DNA of 12,427 nucleotides from Acidimicrobiaceae bacterium (lineage in GTDB: Bacteria; Actinomycetota; Acidimicrobiia; Acidimicrobiales; Palsa-688): assembly GCA_030838025.1 (NCBI GenBank), contig JAUTXM010000046.1:1-12427 (forward strand). Reading direction: 5' to 3'. The translations under genes and the position numbers were made by a program. Shown here in pieces: positions 1-6,858 of this stretch. The notes under the pieces are model-generated. The model had not been told where the DNA came from, searched no databases, and was given only the letters and a program-made list of their open reading frames with translations. Numbering within the stretch: position 1 is the first letter of the stretch; each line of letters begins with the position of its first letter.

Positions 1-302
1 GTCACACCAGAGTCGTCAACGGGACTGCTGCTTGACCGGGGCGGACCGATCGAGGCGCTCCCCGCCAACTCCTCGTCATACCGGCGCCGGCGTCCGGAAT
101 CGCTCAGCACCGCCCAGGCCTGGTTGAGCGACCGCATGGCCTCGCCGGTGTCGCCGTCGCCGGCCACGTCGGGGTGCAACTGGCGCGCCCGGCGCCGGTA
201 TCCCGCCCGCAGCGCCTCGGCGGACGCGCCCGGCGATACCCCCAGCCGCTCGTACAGCGTCGCCTCGGACTCGGGCTCGGACTCGGACTCGAGCTCGGTC
301 AC
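1..302 (-). CDS. J-domain (DnaJ-like) protein, N-terminal part; 3' end beyond the window
   Basis: The first 100 residues are visible and no stop occurs before the left edge. Residues 14-80 form a J domain: LYERLGVSPGAS opens helix I, helix II is basic (YRRRARQ), the invariant HPD tripeptide is at 43-45, and helices III and IV follow (SLNQAWAVLSD, then RRRRYDEEL). In the J-protein family, HPD stimulates the ATPase of a DnaK/Hsp70 partner. An acidic Glu/Ser repeat (residues 3-13) precedes the domain, and a Ser/Pro-rich stretch follows it. The GTG start is chosen because it lies three bases after the stop of the upstream glycosyltransferase gene and just before the repeat. I see no Shine-Dalgarno sequence, so translation may be coupled. 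The missing C-terminus prevents assignment to a J-protein class; no Gly/Phe or zinc region is seen. Its link to the glycan genes may be only positional. Confidence 0.85.
   Translation of the reverse strand, partial: MTELESESEPESEATLYERLGVSPGASAEALRAGYRRRARQLHPDVAGDGDTGEAMRSLNQAWAVLSDSGRRRRYDEELAGSASIGPPRSSSSPVDDSGV
264..298 (-). repeat. Imperfect hexanucleotide repeat encoding an acidic Glu-Ser tract
   Basis: On the coding strand, units of GAGTCC, with one GAGCCC variant, repeat in tandem at the start of the J-domain gene and encode alternating Glu with Ser or Pro. Such a short tandem array could vary in length by slippage. Because the unit is six bases, a change of copy number would keep the frame and only lengthen or shorten the acidic N-terminal tail. 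Confidence 0.7.
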
Positions 303-305
303 GGC

Positions 306-2540
306 TCAGAGGGCCGCGGGCACCGCCGCGGCGCCAGCCGTGCGCCGGTGGGCGATGCGGTCGTAGAACTCGTTGGTCCGCTGCACCATCTGTGCCAGTG
401 AAAACTCGGCTTCGTAGATCTGGCGCGACCGGGCGCCGAATCGGGCCCGCAGTTCCGGCGACGCGCACAACGAGGCCAGTGCCGATCCCAGTTCGTCGAC
501 ATCGCCGGGCGTCACCAGCAAGCCGTTCTCCCCGGAACGAACCACCTCGCGCACACCACCCACATTGCCCCCGATGACGGGCTTGGCGAACACCATCGCC
601 TCGAGCAGCGTCAGGCCAAAACTCTCGAACCGGGAGGGGGCTACGACCAGGTCGCACTCGGCGTACAGCTCGCTCAGCCGGTCATCGGTGACGTGGCCGA
701 GGAACGTCACCCGATCCCCCAGCCGCCGTCCCTCCGGCGACGACTCGAACCGCTCGCGATAGGTCGCGCCCTCCACGCCCACCAGGTCATCGCGGCCCGC
801 CAGCACCAACTGGGCTTCGGCGAAGCGGTCGAGGATCAACGGTGCGCACGCCAGGAGGGTGTCGACCCCCTTGCGCCGTTCCAACCGCCCGACGAACAGG
901 ATCATGATCTTGCCCCCGGGCCGGGAAGGTCCCGGAGGCACCGGGCGGCGGTCGGGCACGCCGAGGGGGATCACCTCGAGGCGCTCGACGGGAAGGCGCA
1001 CGTCATACGCCGATTCGATCTCGGTGACGACGGCATCCGAATCGGCGACCAGCGCGGTCGCCAACTGGTAACACCGCCGTTCGCACGATGCGATCTCGTC
1101 GGCGACCCCGGCCCCAGCCAGCCGCTCGTCGATTCGCTGGAGCGTTCTCATCGGCGTGTACAGCCCGACCACGCAGCGGAAACTCCCGTCGAGCAGCACC
1201 GCCAGGCCCTCGGCATCCCAGTTCGGTACGTGCACCACGTCCACCGGCCGCTGGCCATGGATGCGCCGCAGTTCGTCGAGGAGGGACGCGGCGTAGTCCC
1301 AAAGAGGCGCCGGGGCGCCGACCGACTCCGGCGGGCGGTGACGCCGGGGCACGACCCGGTGGACCCATACGCCGTCGTCGAGGTCGACCCGGTCGTGGAG
1401 CTCACCCCTAGTGAGGACCCGCACGACGTGACCGGCGGCGGCCAGGCCCGTCGCCAGGGCGTGAACGTGGCGGCCGATGCCACCGATCGGTCGGGGTGGA
1501 TAGTCCTGGCTGAACAAGCAGACGTGAAGCCGGTCCTCCTTCCGCCGGGGGGTGGGGAAAGGGAGCCACGGTTCTTGCCGCCCGTCGAACCATGATTTGG
1601 CCCGTGTCTTCGGTGGCCCGGCCAGGAAGTGGTCGAGCCCGGCATCGAAGGCGGCCGGCATATCGACCTCGAATTTGTCCAGGTCCTTTTGCGTCAACAA
1701 CCCAAGGTCGATATCGCGCGCAAAGTCATGCCGCTGAGCGTCGACGAACTCCGCCAATCCGACGCACGCCGAATAGAAGGAAGAGGCGCCCGCGGCGTTC
1801 TTCAGGGCGAAGTAACTCGCGTTCTTCATCACCACATATCGGTCGCGGACGATCCGATTCTCGCCCCGAACGTGGTTTGCGAGAAACTTGTGATAAACGA
1901 ATCCGTCGTCCAGCTGACCGATGACATAACCCGCGTCCACCATCCGGGCGCAGACATCGGTCTCGTCCAGGTAGTACTCAAATTCCTCGTCGAACCCCCC
2001 GATGTCGATCAGGCGATTCCGCCGGAACGACGAATTGGTTCCGAGGAGCGACGAGAACGTGGCGCCGGCAGGCATGTTCAGCCACCCGGTCGGATTGTTG
2101 TCGAACGTCAACGTCGTGCGCCCGATGCGGTCCGACTGCAGGTACCGCGTCTGGAGCGTCGTGCCGGTGTGGTCGTACACCGGCCCCCCCGCCCCCGCCA
2201 CGTCGTCGTCGGCATACACCTCGACCAGCCGGTCGAGCCAGGCGGGATCGGGATAGGCGTCGTCGTCGATGAACGCCACGATGTCGCCCGCCGCCAGGGC
2301 GATCCCGATGTTGCGCGACATCGAGAGATTCAGCTCCGGGCAGCGGGCCGTCTTGACGCGGCCGGCGTAGGAGTCGAGCACCGCCTCGGTGTGGTCCTCT
2401 GATGGTCCGTTGACGACGACGATCTCGAAGGCGGCGTAATCCAGCTGGCTGAGCCCCGTGAGGGTCAGCTTGAGGCTGTCCGCCCGGTTGTAGGTATTGA
2501 CGACGACCGAGACGCGGCGGTCACCGGCATTCGAAGCCAT
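306..2540 (-). CDS. Two-domain glycosyltransferase: GT2 domain fused to GT4 domain
   Basis: This 744-residue protein carries two complete glycosyltransferase modules. Residues 9-300 are a GT-A fold GT2 domain, with VSVVVNTYNRADSL at the start, the metal/nucleotide-binding DDD at 92-94 (FIDDDAYPD) and an acidic DETD at 192-195, where GT2 enzymes carry their catalytic-region ED motif. A linker (about 305-335) leads to a GT-B fold GT4 domain: the glycine-rich IGGIGRH at 352-358, phosphate-binding R552 and K557 (VGRLERRKG), and the EX7E pair E639/E647 in FESFGLTLLEAM. Both modules look active, so one chain may add two sugars in succession. No signal peptide or membrane segment is evident, suggesting cytoplasmic action on nucleotide sugars. 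The ATG lies nine bases after the stop of the coiled-coil gene; GGGAG occurs about 13 bases upstream, farther than ideal. Donor and acceptor cannot be read from sequence. The stretch covering residues 207-287 is less GC-rich than its surroundings. Confidence 0.93.
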   Translation of the reverse strand: MASNAGDRRVSVVVNTYNRADSLKLTLTGLSQLDYAAFEIVVVNGPSEDHTEAVLDSYAGRVKTARCPELNLSMSRNIGIALAAGDIVAFIDDDAYPDPAWLDRLVEVYADDDVAGAGGPVYDHTGTTLQTRYLQSDRIGRTTLTFDNNPTGWLNMPAGATFSSLLGTNSSFRRNRLIDIGGFDEEFEYYLDETDVCARMVDAGYVIGQLDDGFVYHKFLANHVRGENRIVRDRYVVMKNASYFALKNAAGASSFYSACVGLAEFVDAQRHDFARDIDLGLLTQKDLDKFEVDMPAAFDAGLDHFLAGPPKTRAKSWFDGRQEPWLPFPTPRRKEDRLHVCLFSQDYPPRPIGGIGRHVHALATGLAAAGHVVRVLTRGELHDRVDLDDGVWVHRVVPRRHRPPESVGAPAPLWDYAASLLDELRRIHGQRPVDVVHVPNWDAEGLAVLLDGSFRCVVGLYTPMRTLQRIDERLAGAGVADEIASCERRCYQLATALVADSDAVVTEIESAYDVRLPVERLEVIPLGVPDRRPVPPGPSRPGGKIMILFVGRLERRKGVDTLLACAPLILDRFAEAQLVLAGRDDLVGVEGATYRERFESSPEGRRLGDRVTFLGHVTDDRLSELYAECDLVVAPSRFESFGLTLLEAMVFAKPVIGGNVGGVREVVRSGENGLLVTPGDVDELGSALASLCASPELRARFGARSRQIYEAEFSLAQMVQRTNEFYDRIAHRRTAGAAAVPAAL

Positions 2541-2549
2541 GCGGCGCCG

Positions 2550-3044
2550 TCAGCTCCCAGGCGTGGACTCGGAGCCGTCGGGCGTGACCGCCCCGGCGCC
2601 GGTCGAGGCCTCGTTGCCCGCCTGCGTGCCGTCCCACTCCTCACCCGCGCCCCGCGGCACCGCGATCCGTCGTTCGAGGACGCGCAGCCGTTCCGCGAGC
2701 TGCTCGGCCTGCTCCTGCAACCGGCGCTCGGCCTTCACCGCCGCCCGGGTCACCCCGTGCTGGCGCGACACCGCGTCGAGCACGGCGGCCACGCTGACTT
2801 TCAGCTCGTCGAGCTCCGCCCGGGTGCTCGCCTGGGCCTGTTCGAGTGCCAGCTGGCGGTCGTGAAGACCCTGGACCGCGGCCGGAAGGTCACCCTTCAG
2901 CCTCTGGACGTCGGTCCAGGTGTCGCCATGGGCATGTTCCAGAGCCGACAGCCGGGGCCCGATCGCCTGGTCGACCACCGTGGTGACGAGTCTGGCCGCC
3001 GGGCGAGCCGCTTTCTTCATGGCAGGCTTGAGCTGCATTGGCAC
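2550..3044 (-). CDS. Small coiled-coil protein of unknown function
   Basis: I do not recognise this 164-residue protein as a named family. Residues 9-30 are basic and amphipathic (MKKAARPAARLVTTVV), a possible peripheral membrane or protein-docking helix. Residues 31-127 are almost entirely helix-forming, with heptad-like spacing of Leu/Val/Ala and many Gln/Glu/Arg (for example LALEQAQASTRAELDELKV and LQEQAEQLAERLRVLERRI). The tail from 131 is Gly/Ser/Glu-rich and probably disordered. The GTG start follows an in-frame stop directly, so it is the longest possible start; ATG codons at residues 3 and 9 are alternatives, and none has a clear ribosome binding site. Its position between gmd and the GT2-GT4 gene, and the similar helical head regions of MTa and MTb, suggest a structural or length-controlling partner for the glycan enzymes. 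That role is inference only. Confidence 0.75.
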   Translation of the reverse strand: MPMQLKPAMKKAARPAARLVTTVVDQAIGPRLSALEHAHGDTWTDVQRLKGDLPAAVQGLHDRQLALEQAQASTRAELDELKVSVAAVLDAVSRQHGVTRAAVKAERRLQEQAEQLAERLRVLERRIAVPRGAGEEWDGTQAGNEASTGAGAVTPDGSESTPGS

Positions 3045-3100
3045 TCAGACGGTAGCGGCTGGTCTGCGCCCCGGCATCCCCGCTCCCGGTCGGTGCTGCG

Positions 3101-4093
3101 TCAGGGGCGGCGCCCTTCGTTGCTGTTTTCGATCCGGGCGATGTCGGCGTCGACCATGATCTTCACCAGTTCGTCGAATCGGGTCTGCGCCCGCCACCCG
3201 AGTTCCCGCTCCGCGAAGGAGGCGTCGCCGAGCAGGTAGTTGACCTCGGCGGGACGGACGTAGCGCGCGTCGATGCTCACGTACTTCTCCCAGTCCAACC
3301 CGACGTGGCCGAAGGCCGCCTCGCAGAATTCCCGGACACTGTGCGCTTCCCCGGTGGCCACGACGTAGTCGCCCGGGGTGTCGTGCTGCAGCATCAGCCA
3401 CATGGCCTCGACGTACTCGGGGGCGTAACCCCAGTCCCTCTTCGGGTCGAGCGAGCCCAGCAGCAGTTGATCCTGGAGTCCGCACACGATCCTCGCCACC
3501 GCGGTGGTGATCTTGCGGGTGACGAAGTTCTCGCCCCGCCTCGGGCTCTCGTGGTTGAAGAGGATTCCGTTGACCGTGAACATGTCGTACGACTCACGGA
3601 AGTTCACGGTGGTGTGGTACGCGAACACCTTGGCCGAGGCGTAGGGGCTGCGAGGGTGAAACGGCGTCGCCTCCGACTGCGGCGGCGGCGCCGACCCGAA
3701 CATCTCCGACGACGAGGCTTGGTAAAAACGGGCGTCGACGCCCGAAGCGTGAATCGCCTCCAGCAGGCGCACCGCGCCGAGCCCCGTCACCTCTCCGGTG
3801 TAGTCGGGAACCTCGAAGCTGACCGCTACGTGGCTCTGCGCGCCCAGGTTGTAGATCTCGTCAGGCTGGATGTCGCGGACCAGGTTGACCAGGCCCACCG
3901 CGTCGGACAGGTCGCCGTAGTGCAGGTTGAGGGCGGAACCGACGCCATGGTCCAGGTGGTCGATGCGTTGGCGGTTGAAGCTCGACGAGCGCCGGACGAT
4001 GCCGTGTACCTCATAGCCCTTGCCGAGCAGCAGCTCGGCCAGGTAGGACCCGTCCTGGCCGGAGATACCGGTGATTACTGCCCGTTTGGTCAT
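3101..4093 (-). CDS. gmd: GDP-mannose 4,6-dehydratase
   Basis: This 330-residue SDR-family enzyme converts GDP-D-mannose to GDP-4-keto-6-deoxy-D-mannose, the precursor of GDP-L-fucose, GDP-D-rhamnose, GDP-6-deoxytalose and GDP-perosamine. It has the NADP-binding GISGQDG at 9-15, the family-typical RRSSSFN at 34-40, the active-site stretch SSSEMFG at 127-133 (S128 and E130 at the positions of Thr and Glu in well-studied homologues), and the catalytic YxxxK pair Y151/K155 in SPYASAK. NHESPRRGENFVTRKIT, with LLGSLDPKRDWGYAPEYVEAMW further on, is also characteristic. Length matches the family. The ATG at 4093 is preferred over an upstream in-frame start at 4183 because homology begins at MTKRAVITG and a GGAGG lies 10 bases upstream. 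The extended version would overlap the previous gene. No partner reductase or aminotransferase is seen in the window. Confidence 0.97.
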   Translation of the reverse strand: MTKRAVITGISGQDGSYLAELLLGKGYEVHGIVRRSSSFNRQRIDHLDHGVGSALNLHYGDLSDAVGLVNLVRDIQPDEIYNLGAQSHVAVSFEVPDYTGEVTGLGAVRLLEAIHASGVDARFYQASSSEMFGSAPPPQSEATPFHPRSPYASAKVFAYHTTVNFRESYDMFTVNGILFNHESPRRGENFVTRKITTAVARIVCGLQDQLLLGSLDPKRDWGYAPEYVEAMWLMLQHDTPGDYVVATGEAHSVREFCEAAFGHVGLDWEKYVSIDARYVRPAEVNYLLGDASFAERELGWRAQTRFDELVKIMVDADIARIENSNEGRRP

Positions 4094-4103
4094 TGCGGCA
4101 GAG

Positions 4104-4108
4104 CCTCC
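4104..4108 (-). promoter_or_regulatory. Shine-Dalgarno sequence of gmd
   Basis: GGAGG on the minus strand, ten bases before the gmd ATG. It is the clearest ribosome binding site in the window and fixes the gmd start at 4093. The 58-base gap in which it lies (4094-4151) shows no recognisable promoter or terminator. Confidence 0.7.
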
Positions 4109-4151
4109 ACGTCGACGGCCAACATGGCTCACGAAGCGTCGATGGTACCCG

Positions 4152-5621
4152 TCACGCTCCCGGGTCCTGCACGGTCGCAGCACAGAAGATCGACTGGCCG
4201 AACGGCGGGCGGTACCCGGACTCGAGCCGGCGCAGCACGGGCACGAAGACGCTGTCGAACAGCTGCACCCGACCGGCCGTGGTCGGGACCCGGCGCAGCT
4301 TGCGGGCGACGACCCACCATGCCAGCGCGCCCACGGCGTTCACATAGCGGGCTTCGAGAACCGTCAGGCCCGCATCCTGCAACAGCTTGGTCAGGTTCTC
4401 GATGCGGTAGCGCCGGTAGTGCCCCACCCGTCGGTCGAAGTCGCTGTACAGCTCCATGAACGCCGGGACCCAGACGACGATGCGGCCGCCGGGCCGCAGC
4501 GCCCCGGCCAGTTGCTTGAGCGCGGTGGCGTCGTCCTCGATGTGCTCGAGCACGTTGATCATCACGACCGCGTCGTACGATCGGCCGTTGGCCACCGCTT
4601 CGGCCACGTCGACCTGGCGGACCTCCACGCTGGGGTTGGCCTCGAAGCGCTTCTGGAGGATGTCGATGGACTGCGACGACAGCTCGGTGGCCACCACCCG
4701 CGACGTCTGGGCGAACAACTCGGTGAAGGTTCCATGGCCGGCGCCGATCTCGAGGATCTCGGGGCCCAGGTGCGGTCGGGCCAGTCGGTGGATCCAGTCG
4801 GCGTAGTTGTCGGCGCCGTCCAGCGACTCCAGCGTCGCCACCAACTCCTGGTCCGCCTCGGCGAAGGCCACGGGCGCCGCCTGGGGCCGACCTTGGTTGG
4901 TAGTGCGTTTCATCAGGTTCTGGCGCAGCGGCGAGTAGCGGACGATGCAGTACATGGCCCGGACGCCGTCCTTCCAGCCGATCTTCTTGCCCTCGTCGTA
5001 GGTTCGCCCGGCGTAGGAGATCCCGACCTCCCAGATGCGCCAGCCGCCGCTGGCCACCTTGGCCGTGATCTCGGGCTCGAAGCCGAAGCGGTCCTCCTCG
5101 ATCACGAAACTCTGGATGACCTCGCGCCGAAAGGCCTTGTAACAGGTCTCCATGTCGGACAGGTTCAAGTTGGTGAACATGTTGGACACGAGGGTCAGCA
5201 GCCGGTTGCCGACCGAGTGCCAGTAGTACAGCACCCGATGGGGGCGGTCGGCCTGGAACCGAGACCCGTAGACGACGTCGGCACGACCGTCGAGCAGGGG
5301 GGCGAGCACCACTCGGTACTCGGCCGGATCGTATTCGAGGTCGGCGTCCTGGACGATCACGAACTCGGCCGTGGCCTCGGCGAATCCCCGGCGCAGGGCC
5401 GCGCCCTTGCCCGCGTTGATGGGTTGGAGGAGCAGCCTGACCCGCGGATCGTCGATCCGGCCCGCCAGCTCCCGGGTGCCGTCGGTGGATCCGTCGTCGA
5501 CGACGATCAACTCCGCCACATAGGGGGAGGCGAGAACCTTGGCAGCCACGATCTCGATCGTCGCCGCTTCGTTGTAGCAAGGCATGACCACCGACAAGCA
5601 GCCACGGGTCGGGTCAGCCAT
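4152..5621 (-). CDS. Bifunctional GT2 glycosyltransferase / class I SAM-dependent methyltransferase
   Basis: This 489-residue protein joins two enzymes. Residues 8-235 are a GT2 domain of the dolichyl/polyprenyl-phosphate mannosyltransferase-like type: VVMPCYNEAATI, DDGSTDGT at 42-49, NAGKGAALRRGF at 69-80, the metal-binding QDADLEYDP with D92/D94, and METCYKAFRREV. Residues 255-485 are a class I methyltransferase: SAM loop LEIGAGHGTFTE at 290-301, acidic ATEL about 311-314, and INVLEH at 355-360. In this family the GT2 part usually transfers a sugar from a nucleotide donor to a lipid phosphate or glycan; the methyl acceptor here is unknown. No clear membrane anchor follows the GT2 domain. 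The ATG is chosen because GT2 homology starts a few residues later and it lies ten bases after the stop of GT4d. A longer in-frame version reaching 5885 would run deep into GT4d and is low-complexity Arg/Pro. Confidence 0.93.
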   Translation of the reverse strand: MADPTRGCLSVVMPCYNEAATIEIVAAKVLASPYVAELIVVDDGSTDGTRELAGRIDDPRVRLLLQPINAGKGAALRRGFAEATAEFVIVQDADLEYDPAEYRVVLAPLLDGRADVVYGSRFQADRPHRVLYYWHSVGNRLLTLVSNMFTNLNLSDMETCYKAFRREVIQSFVIEEDRFGFEPEITAKVASGGWRIWEVGISYAGRTYDEGKKIGWKDGVRAMYCIVRYSPLRQNLMKRTTNQGRPQAAPVAFAEADQELVATLESLDGADNYADWIHRLARPHLGPEILEIGAGHGTFTELFAQTSRVVATELSSQSIDILQKRFEANPSVEVRQVDVAEAVANGRSYDAVVMINVLEHIEDDATALKQLAGALRPGGRIVVWVPAFMELYSDFDRRVGHYRRYRIENLTKLLQDAGLTVLEARYVNAVGALAWWVVARKLRRVPTTAGRVQLFDSVFVPVLRRLESGYRPPFGQSIFCAATVQDPGA

Positions 5622-5631
5622 CCCGGCGATG

Positions 5632-6858
5632 TTAGTTGTCCGTTCCCCGCAGCCGTCTGCGGCGCGCCGCGTGGCGGCCCGCGGTCTCACCGAGAAGCCT
5701 CTCGTAGCGGCCGAGCACGGCGTCCCAGGAGTAGTGCGCCTGCACGAATTCCCGCCCGCGTGCACCCAGCGCCGGGGCCAGCGACGCGTTGGCGACCAAG
5801 AGGTCGACGGCCGCCTCGAACTCGGCATAGCCGTCGTAGGCGATGCCGCCTCCGGCCCGGGCCACCTGGCCGGCCAGCACGTCACAGCGCCCCTGCACCA
5901 GGGCCGCTGTCCCCTGGGCCCAGGACTCGCTCAGGACCATCGAGAAGCTTTCGAAGTACGAAGGCTGCACCATGGCCAACGCCCCGTCCAAGGCGTCGTG
6001 CTTCACCGACTCGGGCACGAAGCCGGTGGCGAACACATCGGGGTGGGACGGCAGGTTGGTGAGCGGATCACCCATCACCACCAGCGCCAAGTCTCCAGGG
6101 CGACGCCGTTTGTAGGTGGTGAAGTAGTCGTACAGCTCGAGCGACCCCTTCTCGGCCACCACTCGGCCGACGAACAACAGGTACGGGCGCTCACCCAGCC
6201 CGGCGTCGCTCCGGAACCGGGGGCCGTGTCCGGTGGCGTCGAGGTCGACCCCGATGCCGATGACCCGACCCGGCCGCGGTCGGCCGGTGCGCTCGGCGAC
6301 CAGCGCCGCCTCCTCCTCGGTCGAATAGGCGTACGCGGTCGGTAGGCGCAGCAGGAGATCGAATATCGGGAGGTCGAACTGCGGCTCGCGGTGCGCCGTC
6401 GGGTGAAGCACCGTCGCCGTGCGCTCGGCGGCCACCGGGAGACCCGCCCAGGTCGAATAGTACAAGTAGGTGAAGAAGATCACGGCGTCGAACGAGGCGG
6501 CGCGCCCCGCCAACCACGGCGCCAGCTCGGTGACCAGGGGTCCCTGGGCCGCCATCCAACTGCGCTGCAGCACGAGCGGGCGAACCCCGTGACTCCACGA
6601 CGTGCGCCCGTCCAAGTCGCCGAAGACGGCCACATCTCGGGGCCGCAGCACCGGGAGGCGGTGGACCGTGACCCCGTCAAGGATCTCCTCCCCCGGAGGG
6701 TAGGCGTTGGCCCAGTCGATATAGCTGCGGGCGCAGCTCGTGACAACCTCCACGGCGTGGCCCTGCTCCGCCAGTCGGGTCGCCAGCTGGCGACACAGCA
6801 GTTCGGCCCCGCCCGCCACGTCGGTCCCGTATCGCTGGACAACCGCCAACAGCTTCAC
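5632..6858 (-). CDS. GT4 family glycosyltransferase (GT4d)
   Basis: A 408-residue GT-B enzyme. The N-terminal half (acceptor side) starts MKLLAVVQRYGTDVAGGAE, where GGAE is the usual glycine-rich turn, and contains TVLHPTAHREP around 149-159. The C-terminal half (donor side) has VGRVVAEKGSLE with R232 and K237, which contact the nucleotide-sugar diphosphate in the family, and the EX7E pair E303/E311 in YFESFSMVLSESW. It therefore looks catalytically intact and uses a nucleotide sugar that cannot be named. It shares with GT4a and GT4b the pattern Y-F-x-x-Y-K-x-R-x-P-G after the phosphate-binding loop and a closing W-x-x-x-x-x-R-Y-x-R-x-L, so the three are paralogues. The GTG start overlaps the stop of GT4c by four bases, implying translational coupling. 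The C-terminus is an Arg-rich tail. Confidence 0.93.
   Translation of the reverse strand: MKLLAVVQRYGTDVAGGAELLCRQLATRLAEQGHAVEVVTSCARSYIDWANAYPPGEEILDGVTVHRLPVLRPRDVAVFGDLDGRTSWSHGVRPLVLQRSWMAAQGPLVTELAPWLAGRAASFDAVIFFTYLYYSTWAGLPVAAERTATVLHPTAHREPQFDLPIFDLLLRLPTAYAYSTEEEAALVAERTGRPRPGRVIGIGVDLDATGHGPRFRSDAGLGERPYLLFVGRVVAEKGSLELYDYFTTYKRRRPGDLALVVMGDPLTNLPSHPDVFATGFVPESVKHDALDGALAMVQPSYFESFSMVLSESWAQGTAALVQGRCDVLAGQVARAGGGIAYDGYAEFEAAVDLLVANASLAPALGARGREFVQAHYSWDAVLGRYERLLGETAGRHAARRRRLRGTDN

Noticed and set aside
3046..3066. Possible hairpin (CAGAC...GTCTG) between gmd and the coiled-coil gene
   Set aside because: The stem is only five pairs with a poorly paired interior and no following U run, so a terminator call is not supported.
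5622..5885. N-terminal extension of the GT2-methyltransferase gene
   Set aside because: It would overlap GT4d by over 250 bases and reads as Arg/Pro/Ser noise; the GT2 domain begins just after the ATG at 5621.
4071..6062. Long open frame on the plus strand, 663 codons
   Set aside because: It lies opposite the GT2-methyltransferase and GT4d genes, which have clear family motifs; its translation is low-complexity Arg/Gly/His with no domain. GC-rich codon bias opens such antisense frames.
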